Positions 1-9,654 of a stretch of 64,000 nt of DNA are shown here, in pieces. Under the pieces are notes generated by a model. That model made no database searches. It was not told where the DNA came from and was given only the letters and a program-made list of their open reading frames with translations. Where the stretch lies: positions 124,001 through 188,000 of the forward strand of contig NZ_VLKY01000008.1 in NCBI RefSeq assembly GCF_007830155.1, read 5' to 3'. The position numbers and the translations under genes were made by a program. This DNA is from Pseudomonas duriflava (GTDB taxonomy: Bacteria; Pseudomonadota; Gammaproteobacteria; Pseudomonadales; Pseudomonadaceae). The number at the start of each line of letters is the position of its first letter. Positions within the stretch are counted from its first letter, which is position 1.

Positions 1-2
1 CG

Positions 3-1997
3 ATGAGTGCGATGCAGCACATTCCGCGGGTTGCTCTTACCTGGTTGCTGGTTGCTCAGGTTCTAGTCATTCTGCCTCATCTTGGACACGTACCTCTGTG
101 GATTGTAGGGCTTTGGCTTGGCTGTGCTGGTTGGCGAGTCCAGCAGTTCAGAATGCGTGCGCGTGCGCCTCGGCGGTTGGAGAAAGTTGGTCTGATGTTG
201 GCCGCTGGCATAGGCGTTTGGTTGGCAGGTGGTTCTATCATCGGGCTTGAAGGCGGCACTGTCCTGTTGATTGCTATGTTCGTGTTGAAACTGGTCGAGA
301 TGAATACTCGGCGTGATGCCCTCGTAGTGATCTTCCTAGGTTTTTTTGCTGTTGTTATCGCTTATTTATTTAACGACAGCGTTCTAGCTGCCTCATATAG
401 CCTGTTGCCTGTAGCGGCCTTGCTGGCCTCGCTGATTGGGCTGCAACAAAGTCGCTTTGCTACTCGCCCATGGGCCAGTCTCAAGTTGGCGACTGTTCTG
501 CTGCTCCAAGCCGTTCCCCTTATGATCGTTCTGTTCCTGTTTTTCCCCCGCCTGGGACCATTGTGGTCTATGCCGCAGGCGGGAGACAAAGCCGTGACCG
601 GCCTATCGGACACCATTGCGCCTGGCGAAATTGCTGAACTATCGCAGTCGACTGAGCGTGCTTTTCGGGTGAGCTTCGAAGGTCCTGTACCGCCCCGTAC
701 ATTGCTCTATTGGCGTGCCGTGACCTTTGAACGTTTTGATGGGCAGCGTTGGTCTATCAGTCCGAACTCCGCCTATTTGCCTTCTCCTTCCTGGCAGCCT
801 GTTGGAGTGCCGCTTCGGTATACCGTCATCATGGAGCCCAGTAGGCGACCGTGGCTTTTCGCGCTGGATGTTCCGCAGACCAGCTTGGCAGACGTCAAGC
901 TGGCTAGCGACTTTCACCTGCATCGCCGTGTGCCAGTCAATGTTCCTCTCATGTATTCGGTGAGCTCTTGGCCGCAGGCGACACGAGAACTGACATTGAG
1001 TCCAGCCGTGTTGCAGCAATCACTTCAATTACCCGCGAAAGGCGATCCGCGTACTCGGGCGTGGGCACAAGCGCTGCGGCAGCGTTATGCTGAACCTCAC
1101 GCCCTCATTGCTGCCATTTTGGCAACCTTTCGTACCGAGCCTTTCGTCTACACGCTTAAGCCTCCGGCCGGTGGGGAAAATGCTAACGATGCTTTCCTGT
1201 TTGATCACCGGCGGGGGTTTTGTGCCCATTATGCCGGCGCCATGACCTTTCTCTTGCGCGCTGCAGGTATTCCGGCCCGTATGGTGGCTGGTTACCAAGG
1301 CGGTGAGTTCAATCCTACAGGTCAGTATCTAACCGTACGTCAACTCGATGCCCATGCATGGGTGGAATATTGGTTGCCGGGGCGCGGCTGGGTCAGTGCT
1401 GACCCTACAGCCCAGGTTGCTCCGGAACGTATCGAGCAGGGACTGGAAGAGGCTTTGGGCAGTGTCCGGGGCGAAGGCGCCTTTCTGGAGCAGTCACCAT
1501 TTTCACCCATGCGTTATCGGCAATTCGCCTGGTTGAACGAGGCACGCTTGAACTGGGATCGTCTGAATTACAGTTGGCAGCGGTGGGTATTAGGCTATCA
1601 AGCTGAAACTCAGAGTACGCTCTTGCGTAACTGGTTTGGCCGGCTCGATACAACTGTATTCGTCGTGGCGCTTGTCAGTGGGATGGTCATACTGCTCAGC
1701 CTTGCGGGGCTCTGGCTATTCAAGCCTTGGCAACGGGAGCGCGATACTCATAAGAGGATTTTTTCCCGTTTTGAGCGTTTACTGCAAAGACATGGCTTGA
1801 AACGGGAGACAGGCGAGGGTGCGCATGCCTTTACGCAACGGGCAATGCAGGCATTACCTAAGCAGGCAGAGCAGATCAAGGCGTTTGGCTTGGAATTCGA
1901 AAGGCAGCGCTATGGTCATGAATCGCATGACTCTTCTGTGCTTGAACGCCACTTACAAGCAGTAAAGAGGAGCTTATCTCACTCGCAGAGAGAATAG
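3..1997 (+). CDS. tgpA: Membrane-anchored transglutaminase-like protein TgpA
   Basis: 664 residues. The N-terminal ~200 residues are a series of hydrophobic helices, followed by a periplasmic transglutaminase-like domain and, near residues 550-570, a further membrane helix and a soluble tail (DUF4129-like). The papain-like triad is readable: Cys407 in RRGFCAHYAG, His451 in DAHAWVEYW and Asp467 in ADPTA. In Pseudomonas the TgpA family is an inner-membrane protein with a periplasmic transglutaminase domain, and has been reported as important for viability. Only two bases precede the ATG, so the ribosome site is not visible. The start reads ATGA, so an upstream gene may end on the overlapping TGA (inference); a second ATG lies at 12. 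The identification is firm; the physiological substrate is not known from sequence. Confidence 0.9.
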   Translation: MSAMQHIPRVALTWLLVAQVLVILPHLGHVPLWIVGLWLGCAGWRVQQFRMRARAPRRLEKVGLMLAAGIGVWLAGGSIIGLEGGTVLLIAMFVLKLVEMNTRRDALVVIFLGFFAVVIAYLFNDSVLAASYSLLPVAALLASLIGLQQSRFATRPWASLKLATVLLLQAVPLMIVLFLFFPRLGPLWSMPQAGDKAVTGLSDTIAPGEIAELSQSTERAFRVSFEGPVPPRTLLYWRAVTFERFDGQRWSISPNSAYLPSPSWQPVGVPLRYTVIMEPSRRPWLFALDVPQTSLADVKLASDFHLHRRVPVNVPLMYSVSSWPQATRELTLSPAVLQQSLQLPAKGDPRTRAWAQALRQRYAEPHALIAAILATFRTEPFVYTLKPPAGGENANDAFLFDHRRGFCAHYAGAMTFLLRAAGIPARMVAGYQGGEFNPTGQYLTVRQLDAHAWVEYWLPGRGWVSADPTAQVAPERIEQGLEEALGSVRGEGAFLEQSPFSPMRYRQFAWLNEARLNWDRLNYSWQRWVLGYQAETQSTLLRNWFGRLDTTVFVVALVSGMVILLSLAGLWLFKPWQRERDTHKRIFSRFERLLQRHGLKRETGEGAHAFTQRAMQALPKQAEQIKAFGLEFERQRYGHESHDSSVLERHLQAVKRSLSHSQRE

Positions 1998-2007
1998 GCA
2001 CGCTCCA

Positions 2008-2217
2008 TTAATGGGCGAGCAGTGAGTGAGGTTTTTTACCCTGCTCGTGGAATTGAATGGTCAGGGCCGCTACAGCACCGACAATGCCAATGCCTAAGCT
2101 AGCCATGCTTGGGCAAAGGAGCCCACTAATTATGCTCAGGACCGATATCGCCATTAGCGGCACCGACATGAGCAGAGCGGTATCGGCATCGTGTTTGCTT
2201 TCTAATTCTTTAACCAT
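2008..2217 (-). CDS. Small two-helix membrane protein, function unknown
   Basis: 69 residues. I do not recognise the family. The start at 2217 is chosen because GGAGGT lies five bases upstream of the ATG; an upstream in-frame start would add eight residues but has no such site. After a charged N-terminus (KELESKHDAD) come two hydrophobic segments at about residues 15-35 and 39-56, separated by a short Cys-Pro turn, and a basic His-containing tail. It ends 10 bases from the end of tgpA and is convergent with it. The good ribosome site and clear membrane pattern favour a real gene, but there is no functional clue. Confidence 0.55.
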   Translation of the reverse strand: MVKELESKHDADTALLMSVPLMAISVLSIISGLLCPSMASLGIGIVGAVAALTIQFHEQGKKPHSLLAH

Positions 2218-3031
2218 GCTGTACCTCCAAATGTTGTACATACAGTAAGGTCTTACTAAAGGACAGGCGAATCATTCCTAACTATCAAATCCATAGATGT
2301 TATAAGGTCAAATCTTCGACTGCCGGATCGTCTGGTTGAAACCGCTAGCTCTACCAGCTACTGGCTTACTACAGAAAGCTAGGGTTTGATGAGCCGTACG
2401 CTAGGTAAGGGCTCGTACTCCTATAACTGACCGGCTTATGGTCTTGGCAACAAACTTTTGCTCTGCCACTAGGGCAATCTATGCACTGCTGTCGCATATG
2501 AATACTATCGCGCTAACAATCGCTGCGTTTCGCCCGTCCCTGATAGCCTGCGCGACACATCCATGTGCTTTGATCTAACTTCTTTGCCTGAATTCCACTG
2601 CATCGTCTTCCTGCTTGCTAAGGAGTGATCATGCAGCGATCTCATCTATAGAGTGCCTGCCTTATCCTGAATACGACCAGCCCTGTTTGCCGGTCAGGGT
2701 GACAGCGTTGAGCTTATGGCTGTATTAGCCAGTAGAAGGTTTAGACATCTGTCAGGTTTGCAAGCAGAAGCGCTTAGGTTTAGCTGCTTCGCGAGTAGTT
2801 TCCAGGCGTCTCTGCTGCAATTACATCGAAAACAGTACGGGCATCAGTGTTGTGAAAGCACAGGGCCGCTTACGTTATAAAGTTCAAAGAAAATAGCTCG
2901 AAGCGAATCACATATGGATGTTGCGTTTGTAGTAGGGTTTGTCTTGGCGGGCTAACACATTAAAGCTTGAGCGATCCAGCATGAAAAAAGGATCGCTTCA
3001 GCTCGCTCAGGTTAATAGCATAAGGAATGCT
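2218..3031. other. Gene-poor 0.8-kb interval
   Basis: No open frame here has both a ribosome site and plausible composition. An AAGGAG followed closely by ATG near 2620-2632 opens only a five-codon frame (MQRSHL then stop). The right end holds an inverted repeat (2970-2997). The rest looks like unconstrained or decayed DNA; I see no tRNA or transposase remnant. Confidence 0.5.
2970..2997 (-). terminator. Inverted repeat downstream of tatD, possible terminator
   Basis: AGCGATCC (2970-2977) and GGATCGCT (2990-2997) form an 8-bp perfect stem around a 12-base loop, about 35 bases after the tatD stop. On the tatD strand the T-run lies in the loop rather than after the stem, so intrinsic termination is uncertain. 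Confidence 0.35.
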
Positions 3032-3856
3032 TTAGACCGAAAGCACATGGGTATCGTCGAGAGTGGGTAGGTTGAAAAAGCGCCGCGCTGTGGTCGTAGT
3101 ATGCACGGCCACTTCATCTGGCGTCTCGCCACGATGGCGGGCAACCTCATGCAGCACTTCGATAAGAAAAGCAGGTTCGTTATGCCCGCTTTTCGGCTTG
3201 GGTCTGAGTGTTCTTGGCAGCAAGTATGGAGCATCGCTTTCCAACATCAGCCTACCTTGAGGGATGTCGCGTATAAGAGAGTACAAATGCGTGCCGCGCC
3301 GCTCATCACAGATCCAGCCCGTGATACCGATATGCAAGTCAAGATCAAGATAAGCGTACAAAGCTCGCTGCTCTCCAGTAAAGCAATGCACGACAGCAGA
3401 AATCAGGTGATCACGAAAATCTCGCAGGATGGCCAGGAGGCGTTCACTGGCGTCCCGCTCGTGGATAAACACCGGAAGCTCCAGTTCTGCCGCTAAGGCA
3501 AGCTGTTCTTCAAAAGCTTTTTCCTGAACGGCGCGTGGCGCGATGTCGCGATTGAAATCCAACCCGCATTCGCCTATCGCGCGGACGCTTTCCTCCTGAG
3601 CTAGTGCTTTAAGACAAACGGCACTAGTGCCTGTCCAGCTAGCCGCTTCGTGAGGGTGAACACCCGCTGTGCTGAAGAGGGTATGGGAGCTGCCGAGGCT
3701 CTGGCATAATGTTAAGGCCGCTTCGCTCTCTTCGAGGCTGGTACCTGTCAGCACCATCTGGACCACCCCTGCGTTTCGTGCGCGTTCGATAATGGCCTCT
3801 GCTTCGCGGGCAAGGCTCGGGTGAGTAAGGTTGACGCCAATGTCGATCAGTTGCAT
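3032..3856 (-). CDS. tatD: TatD-family metal-dependent DNase
   Basis: 274 residues, close to the usual TatD length (~260). The TIM-barrel metallohydrolase pattern is complete: DIGVNLTH at the N-terminus, [47 protein letters not shown] and [10 protein letters not shown], with NEPAFL near the end. The GVNLTH and GWICDERRG segments match TatD itself rather than the paralogues YcfH and YjjV. TatD proteins are Mg-dependent 3'-5' exonucleases with a suggested role in DNA repair under oxidative stress. The ribosome site is weak (GGGT upstream). Transcribed alone, divergent from the lytic transglycosylase gene. Confidence 0.9.
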   Translation of the reverse strand: MQLIDIGVNLTHPSLAREAEAIIERARNAGVVQMVLTGTSLEESEAALTLCQSLGSSHTLFSTAGVHPHEAASWTGTSAVCLKALAQEESVRAIGECGLDFNRDIAPRAVQEKAFEEQLALAAELELPVFIHERDASERLLAILRDFRDHLISAVVHCFTGEQRALYAYLDLDLHIGITGWICDERRGTHLYSLIRDIPQGRLMLESDAPYLLPRTLRPKPKSGHNEPAFLIEVLHEVARHRGETPDEVAVHTTTTARRFFNLPTLDDTHVLSV

Positions 3857-4029
3857 GGTGCATACCCAAATGAAAGAGGACAGCTGATTATCAGTCTGCC
3901 CATTCTATTCAAAAGTCGAGAGTGAACACGGCTTGGCCGACGTTCACGATTAGTTCGGCTTCCATGGTTTCCATGACGGAGACCAACTTGACGCTGTGTT
4001 TTGCGCACAGCCAAGCAATGGAGAACCGG

Positions 4030-5451
4030 ATGACACGTTGGTTAGTTTTTGTATGTTGCCTGTGGCTGGCACCCACCACCTCCTTTGCGCGAGTAGGTGA
4101 GACACCGCACCTAAAGCAATACGGCGCCGTTCGTGATCTTTCCGGCATACGTTCTGCAGGCGTGCTGCGGGTTTTGGTTAACCAGAGCCGTGCCAGTTCG
4201 GGCGAGTTTAACGGCGAAGCCATTGGAACCGAATACCGGAGGCTGGAAGCATTCGAGCGTTACCTTAATAAGTCTTTGCCCAAGGGGCGGCCGCTTAAGG
4301 TTGTGTTCATTCCCAAGCCCAAGAGTGAACTGCTGCCTGCCCTGTTGAAGGGAGAGGGCGATCTGGTAGCACCTGGCGAGCTACTTGCTGGTCCGCTCGA
4401 TAAGCATCTCGTGCGCAGTGACTCAGTAATAGAAAATGTACCCTTGGTCGTGGTGGGTAAAAAAGGCCACCGACGTTTAGGCCGGCTTGAGCAGTTATCA
4501 GGACGCCAGGTAGTTTTGCCCGTTGGCAGTGCAGCTGAAGCCCCGCTGCGTGAACTTAATCAGCAATTGATCAAGCGCAAGCTCAAGCCCATCAAGTTAG
4601 AATCGGTAGATCCCAGTCTGGCGGTCGAGGATGTCTTAGAAATGGTCAATGCCGGAATTTTTCCGCTGGCCGTGGTTGAGCAGCCGATTGCTGAGCGCTG
4701 GGCCAAGATACTGCCCAAGCTTCGTGTAGAACGACGCTTGGTTGTTGCCAAACAGCAGGATATGACATGGGTTGTCCGCCGCGGTTCTCCCAACTTGCGT
4801 ACTAGTCTTAATCACTTTCTGGCCGATTATCGCTTGCCTTCCAGCGATGCAGCCTTTCAGCAAGCCTACCAGCGGATGCACAAGGTCCGTAATCCGCTTG
4901 GTAAAGACGATCACGAACGGCTGGTCGAGGTGCGTCCGGTTTTGCAACGTTATGCGTCTACTTATGATTTAGACTGGTTGACCCTGGCAGCCATGGCTTA
5001 CAAGGAATCAGGACTGGACGGTACCGCAAAGGGAAGTGGTGGTGCGACAGGGCTGATGCAGATTACGCCCTCGGCGGCACGTAGCGTGGGGGTTAAAAAT
5101 ATCCGCACGGTGGATGGTAATGTTCAGGCGGCGGCACGCTATATGGCCAAGCTGCGCAAAAATTTCTTTTCCAGTCGCCTCATTGATGAACGTGAGCGGC
5201 GCGCCTTCGTTCTCGCGGCCTACAATATGGGGCCGGAGCGAGTGCAACGGCTAAGAGCCAAGGCTAAAAAACAAGGGCTGGACCCTAATAAATGGTTCTT
5301 CCAGGTAGAGCGCATTGCTGCTGAAGAAATAGGAATGGGGGTTGTGAGCTACGTTAGTAGCGTCAATAAGTATTATTTAGCCTATGCCCGCGAGCGCTCC
5401 CGGTTGGAACCTGGCCAACGCTCATCCAATTTGCGTCTTACCAGCCGGTGA
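4030..5451 (+). CDS. MltF-like membrane-bound lytic transglycosylase
   Basis: 473 residues from the start at 4030, chosen because GGAG lies six bases before the ATG and the protein then begins with a signal peptide (MTRWLVFVCCLWLAPTTSFA). Residues ~40-290 resemble an extracellular solute-binding (SBP_bac_3) module; residues ~310-450 are a lysozyme-like SLT domain. Catalytic Glu326 lies in AYKESGLDG, followed by GATGLMQITPSAA and the AAYNMGPERV motif. This two-domain layout is that of MltF, which cleaves the MurNAc-GlcNAc bond in murein with formation of 1,6-anhydroMurNAc; in MltF the binding module acts as a regulator of activity. Pseudomonas carries more than one MltF paralogue, so I leave the symbol blank. 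Confidence 0.85.
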   Translation: MTRWLVFVCCLWLAPTTSFARVGETPHLKQYGAVRDLSGIRSAGVLRVLVNQSRASSGEFNGEAIGTEYRRLEAFERYLNKSLPKGRPLKVVFIPKPKSELLPALLKGEGDLVAPGELLAGPLDKHLVRSDSVIENVPLVVVGKKGHRRLGRLEQLSGRQVVLPVGSAAEAPLRELNQQLIKRKLKPIKLESVDPSLAVEDVLEMVNAGIFPLAVVEQPIAERWAKILPKLRVERRLVVAKQQDMTWVVRRGSPNLRTSLNHFLADYRLPSSDAAFQQAYQRMHKVRNPLGKDDHERLVEVRPVLQRYASTYDLDWLTLAAMAYKESGLDGTAKGSGGATGLMQITPSAARSVGVKNIRTVDGNVQAAARYMAKLRKNFFSSRLIDERERRAFVLAAYNMGPERVQRLRAKAKKQGLDPNKWFFQVERIAAEEIGMGVVSYVSSVNKYYLAYARERSRLEPGQRSSNLRLTSR

Positions 5452-5626
5452 TCATGCCTTGGCAGGCGCGCTTGACGCCTGTGCGCGTCTTGCTTAGGAT
5501 CTCATTGCGCCGATTTAAACAGCAACTTGCGGGGCGCGGACATCTGTCCAAGAAATACCGCTAAAGCGCTGGCCGGTGTGTGCCTCACCGCTGTCCAGCG
5601 GAATTATCGAGGCGGATACCTGCACT

Positions 5627-5941
5627 ATGACACATCCCTATCCTTTGTTTCGTCTGGCGCCCATTACCCACGGCGCATTATGCTCCAGTCCCCGTATTTT
5701 ATTGGGCGGTCTGCACCAGCCTACCTTGCTGCGCTATCTTGACGGCTGGCCCAAGCGCTGGCCGCTTTCGAGGTCCTTCCAGATTCGCTTTGCCTTGCAA
5801 TATGAAGAGCTGCGTCAGTTTGACCGCGACGCTTTCGATTTCGCGGTAATCGAAGCGCCTACGGCCGATACAGTGACTCCTGTGATACACGAGCTGGTCC
5901 GGGTTGCTCGTCAGGGCATTATTACCCGTCGTCAGGGATAA
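5627..5941 (+). CDS. Conserved hypothetical protein, convergent with greB
   Basis: 104 residues. I do not recognise a named domain. It starts at ATG 5627 (MTHPYPLFRL); a GTG at 5576 in the same frame would add 17 residues that look unlike coding sequence. The body has the look of a small alpha/beta protein (LLGGLHQPTLLRYL, FDFAVIEAP, HELVRVARQGIITR), and I recall similar short proteins beside greB in other Pseudomonas. The ribosome site is weak. Its last codons overlap the 3' end of greB by 10 bases on the opposite strand. Confidence 0.6.
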   Translation: MTHPYPLFRLAPITHGALCSSPRILLGGLHQPTLLRYLDGWPKRWPLSRSFQIRFALQYEELRQFDRDAFDFAVIEAPTADTVTPVIHELVRVARQGIITRRQG

Positions 5942-6429
5942 TTGATCTCGACAATATACCAATGCTTCTCGCCAGTCGGTGTATGCACCGAGACCTCAGC
6001 ATCCAGCGGTTTGCCGACCAAGGCCCGGGCGAGAGGCGCATCAATACTAATCTGATTTAATTTCACATCGAACTCATCAGGCCCCACTATCCGATAACGT
6101 ACCTGCTCGCCGTCATCGTCTTCCAGCGTAACCCAGGCGCCGAAATAAACTTTGCTTGGATCAGCGGGCCGCTCGCTGACCACTTTCAAGTTCTCCAGGC
6201 GCTTGCGCAGAAAGCGTACGCGGCTGTCGATCTCGCGAAGCATTTTCTTACCGTAAATATATTCGGCATTTTCCGAGCGATCCCCCAGCGCAGCAGCTTC
6301 ACTGACGGCCTGGGTTACCTGTGGGCGGCGTACGTTCCAGAGCTCATGCAATTCGGCACGCAGTCGGGCTTCGCCTTCCGGTGTAATCAAGGGGGTGCCC
6401 GCTGTACGCGGGGGACGATAACGACTCAT
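5932..6429 (-). CDS. greB: Transcription elongation factor GreB
   Basis: 165 residues. The N-terminal coiled coil (~residues 10-80) contains the conserved tip region AALGDRSENAEY with the acidic pair that reaches the RNA polymerase active site. The C-terminal FKBP-like domain carries YRIVGPDEFD and ALVGKPLDAEV. GreB stimulates cleavage of backtracked transcripts. The residues around IVGPDEFD and the slightly long N-terminus favour GreB over GreA. GGAAGGAAAC precedes the ATG. Confidence 0.93.
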   Translation of the reverse strand: MSRYRPPRTAGTPLITPEGEARLRAELHELWNVRRPQVTQAVSEAAALGDRSENAEYIYGKKMLREIDSRVRFLRKRLENLKVVSERPADPSKVYFGAWVTLEDDDGEQVRYRIVGPDEFDVKLNQISIDAPLARALVGKPLDAEVSVHTPTGEKHWYIVEINYP

Positions 6430-6455
6430 GTTTCCTTCCAGTCAAAAAATTCTAT

Positions 6456-8960
6456 TTACCCCTCTCTTAAGATACGCAGCGGGCTCACAGTCAGGGCACG
6501 GCGTGTTCCCAGCAGGCCAGCACCTGTCACTAGCAGAGCGCCTGCAAGAGGCAAAACTAATAGCCCTAGGTGAGGTTGCCAAGACAGGTCGAAGACCAGC
6601 CGATAGAGCAGGGCGGTAACAAGCTCACAACCAAGCGCAGCCAAGACGCCGCTAGTGGCGCCTAGCAATGCGAACTCTACCCGACGCGTACGGATCAGCA
6701 AAAGGCGCTCGGAGCCCAGGGCCCGAAGCAATGCGCCCTGACGAACACGTTCATCTAAAGTGGATTGCAAGCCAGCAAAAAGCACAGTCAAGCCAGCGGC
6801 CAAGACGAACAATAGAACGAACTCTACGGCGATCGTGACCTGATCGAGAATACTGCGTAGCTGCCCCAAGATAGAGTCGATAGGTAGAAGCGTTGTCGCC
6901 GGGAAGCTGCGTGCGAGTGCCACCATGGCTCGATCGTTACCTGGAGGTATATAGAAACTGGTCAGGTAGGTAACAGGTACATGAGTGAACGAGCCAGGCT
7001 CAAAGATCATGAAGAAATTAGGTTGAAAGGTGTTCCAGTCTACTGTGCGCAAACTGGTAACACGTGTCTCAAGTATGCGGCCAGCTATATTGAAGCTTAG
7101 GTGATCACCTACGCCTACTTTCAAACTTTCAGCTAACTGCGCTTCTACCGAGACGCCTGGTAAATCATCTGGCGTCTTCGTGCTCCACCAAGTGCCAGCC
7201 GTAATGACGTTCCCGGTAGGTAGCGTATCGGTCCAGGTTAGGCTCAAGTCACGGCGCGTAGCTCTATCACCCCGTGACTCCCTTTCAACAACGTCTCGTG
7301 CCGGCTCGCCATTGATTGTGACCAGTCGTCCTTGCACGATCGGATAAAGTGGTTTCGCATTAGGCGATAGCGCAGCCACGCGGGCCGTAAAAGTGTCTCG
7401 CTCGGCAGGAAGAATATTAAGGGCAAAATAATTCGGAGAATCGGGAGGGAGCTGGTCCTGCCAGCGGTCCAATAATTCACTGCGTAATAAAACGATCAAG
7501 GCCATGGCAAATAAGATCAAGCCAAATGCCAGCGCCTGTCCGGCAGCCGCCAGGGGATGACGAAGCAGCTGACCCAGCCCGAGCCGCCAGGCCAGAGGTG
7601 CCGAAGCTAGCAGACGTCTGAGGCCGTTGAGTCCAAGCAATAGCAACGTGCCCAATAGTAGGGTGGCTACGAGTCCTCCACCTAAAAGGGCAAGAGTCAG
7701 CTTCAAGTCGAGTGAAAGGCGCCACATGATCAGGCCGAGTGCCAAAAGAGCCATGCCATAGACTATCCAGCTGCGGGGCGGTACTGGCAGCAGGTCGCTG
7801 CGTAGCACGCGCAGCGGCGGCACACGACCCAGGGCGGCAAGAGGCGGCAGAGCGAAACCGGCCAGAGCGATCAGGCCTGTACCCATGCCAGCCAGTGCAG
7901 GAAAGATACCGCCACTGGGTAGCACGGCTGGCAGCAGATCGGCCATGAGGTAGAACAGTAAAAATTGAGCAAGCCAGCCTAGAAAGGCTCCCAGTAGGCT
8001 GGCCGCTAGCCCTAGCATGGCCAGTTGCATGGTATAGAGCAGCAGTGCTTCTCGACGCGATAATCCCAGGCAGCGAAGCAGAGCGCTAGCATCGAAGCGT
8101 CGTACGGCGAAGCGATTGGCCGACATGGCGACAGCCACTCCCGCCAGCAAAACGGCAGCGAGGCTCGCCAGTCCCAAGTAGCGGCGGGCACGGTCGAGGG
8201 CGCTACCCAGCTGCCGATTGCCGCTGTGAGCATCTTCGATACGTTGGCTTGGATCAAGAGTGCTTAGGAGACGTGTCCGGTAACGCGCGATACTTTCAGG
8301 TTCGCCACTCCACAAGTCACGATAGCGCACCCGGCTGCCTGGCTGGATAACATCCGTTGCGGCCAGATCGGTCAGGTTCATAAGGATGCGAGGCGTGAGG
8401 CTATAAAAATCGCCGGCTCGATCAGGCTCATATGTCAGGATACGAGTAATCTGTAAGGTCTTACGACCCACCTCGATACGGTCACCTACCTTAAGGTCGA
8501 GTGCAGGTAACAGTCGAGCCTCAACCCAGGCTTCTCCAGGTGCAGGGAGACCACCTACTGTTTCAATGCCTTGAGGCTCAGTGGCGCTTTTAAGCTGGCC
8601 TCTCAGGGGGTAGGCTCCATCAACAGCTTTAATACTGGACAGCTGGATTGCCTGTTCACCAGCAATAACGCTAGAGAATTCGATCGTACGGGCATGCTTG
8701 AGTCCAATCGCAAGTCCCGTATCAATCTGCGTCTGGTGTGCTGGTGAGGTGCCGCGAAGTGCCAGGTCACCGCCTAGAAACTCTGTGGCACGTACAGTCA
8801 TGGCCTCGTTCAGGCGTGCGGTGAAATAGCCAATAGCGCAGCTGGACGCCACAGCAATCAATAGCGCAAAGAACAGGACACGTAACTCTCCGGCTCGCAG
8901 CTCTCTGCGAAGCTGGCGGCTGGCAAGCTTAACTAGTCGTGTTAGGGGAAGACGGGTCAC
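6456..8960 (-). CDS. ybbP: FtsX-like ABC transporter permease (YbbP type)
   Basis: 834 residues starting at GTG 8960, with GGAGG six bases upstream. It has an N-terminal membrane anchor (~residues 25-48), a large periplasmic domain, a first group of helices around 255-375, a central membrane pair near 395-490, a second periplasmic domain, and a final group of three helices at ~705-825. This duplicated FtsX/MacB layout is that of YbbP. It begins one base after the ATPase gene, so the two are translationally linked. Known relatives are mechanotransmission ABC systems that act on lipoproteins or envelope substrates; the substrate of YbbAP is not settled. Confidence 0.87.
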   Translation of the reverse strand: MTRLPLTRLVKLASRQLRRELRAGELRVLFFALLIAVASSCAIGYFTARLNEAMTVRATEFLGGDLALRGTSPAHQTQIDTGLAIGLKHARTIEFSSVIAGEQAIQLSSIKAVDGAYPLRGQLKSATEPQGIETVGGLPAPGEAWVEARLLPALDLKVGDRIEVGRKTLQITRILTYEPDRAGDFYSLTPRILMNLTDLAATDVIQPGSRVRYRDLWSGEPESIARYRTRLLSTLDPSQRIEDAHSGNRQLGSALDRARRYLGLASLAAVLLAGVAVAMSANRFAVRRFDASALLRCLGLSRREALLLYTMQLAMLGLAASLLGAFLGWLAQFLLFYLMADLLPAVLPSGGIFPALAGMGTGLIALAGFALPPLAALGRVPPLRVLRSDLLPVPPRSWIVYGMALLALGLIMWRLSLDLKLTLALLGGGLVATLLLGTLLLLGLNGLRRLLASAPLAWRLGLGQLLRHPLAAAGQALAFGLILFAMALIVLLRSELLDRWQDQLPPDSPNYFALNILPAERDTFTARVAALSPNAKPLYPIVQGRLVTINGEPARDVVERESRGDRATRRDLSLTWTDTLPTGNVITAGTWWSTKTPDDLPGVSVEAQLAESLKVGVGDHLSFNIAGRILETRVTSLRTVDWNTFQPNFFMIFEPGSFTHVPVTYLTSFYIPPGNDRAMVALARSFPATTLLPIDSILGQLRSILDQVTIAVEFVLLFVLAAGLTVLFAGLQSTLDERVRQGALLRALGSERLLLIRTRRVEFALLGATSGVLAALGCELVTALLYRLVFDLSWQPHLGLLVLPLAGALLVTGAGLLGTRRALTVSPLRILREG

Positions 8961-8961
8961 C

Positions 8962-9642
8962 TCAAGCCTCCGGCGTTATTAGGCGACCGCTTTCCAGCCG
9001 GATCAGCCGATTGCAGCGATGAGCTAGCCGCTCGTCATGGGTGACTAGCACCAGCGTGGTGCCGTGTTCGCGGTTGAGATCAAAGAGCAGATCGCTGATC
9101 CGCGCGCCGGTAGTTGTATCGAGGTTCCCGGTTGGCTCATCGGCAAACAGTATTTTAGGGTCTGCTGCAAAAGCACGGGCAATAGCGACGCGCTGCTGTT
9201 CTCCACCTGATAACTGTCGAGGATAGTGGGTCAGTCGATGGCCAAGGTTAACGCGTGTCAACAGCGTTTCGGCACGCATGCGCGCATCCCGGTGCCCCTC
9301 CAGTTCCATAGGAAGCATGACATTTTCCATGGCCGTCAAACTGTCCAACAACTGAAAGGATTGGAATACGAAACCGACGTGCTCGGCTCGTACCCGAGCG
9401 CGAGCGTCTTCGTTCAGGCCGCTCAGTGCGTGTCCCGCCAGCACTACGTCGCCACCACTTGGCTGGTCGAGCCCGGCCAGTAAACCGAGCAGCGTGGATT
9501 TTCCCGAGCCTGAACTGCCGACAATTGCCAAGCTGTCACCTTGGGCCAATTCGAAGTCGAGGTCATGCAGGATCGTCAATTCACCTTCCGTGCTGGGAAC
9601 AACCTTGCTAAGGTTCTGTGCGATAAGAATGCTGGCACTCAT
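8962..9642 (-). CDS. ybbA: ABC transporter ATP-binding protein (YbbA type)
   Basis: 226 residues from ATG 9642. It has Walker A GSSGSGKST, Q-loop VFQSFQLLDSL, signature LSGGEQQRVAIARA, Walker B ILFADEPTGNLD and H-loop LVTHDERLA: the LolD/MacB subfamily pattern. An upstream in-frame ATG at 9705 exists but would run through the tesA ribosome site and signal peptide, so I prefer 9642. It forms an operon with the YbbP-like permease downstream and is divergent from tesA with 12 bases between start codons, the same partnership as in E. coli. Confidence 0.88.
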   Translation of the reverse strand: MSASILIAQNLSKVVPSTEGELTILHDLDFELAQGDSLAIVGSSGSGKSTLLGLLAGLDQPSGGDVVLAGHALSGLNEDARARVRAEHVGFVFQSFQLLDSLTAMENVMLPMELEGHRDARMRAETLLTRVNLGHRLTHYPRQLSGGEQQRVAIARAFAADPKILFADEPTGNLDTTTGARISDLLFDLNREHGTTLVLVTHDERLAHRCNRLIRLESGRLITPEA

Positions 9643-9654
9643 TGAGGATCCCGG

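Noticed and set aside
2631-2650. Mini-frame MQRSHL after AAGGAG
   Set aside because: Only five or six codons and nothing downstream that it could lead or attenuate.
3101-3496. 131-residue open frame opposite tatD
   Set aside because: Lies within tatD, whose motifs are complete; composition is not protein-like.
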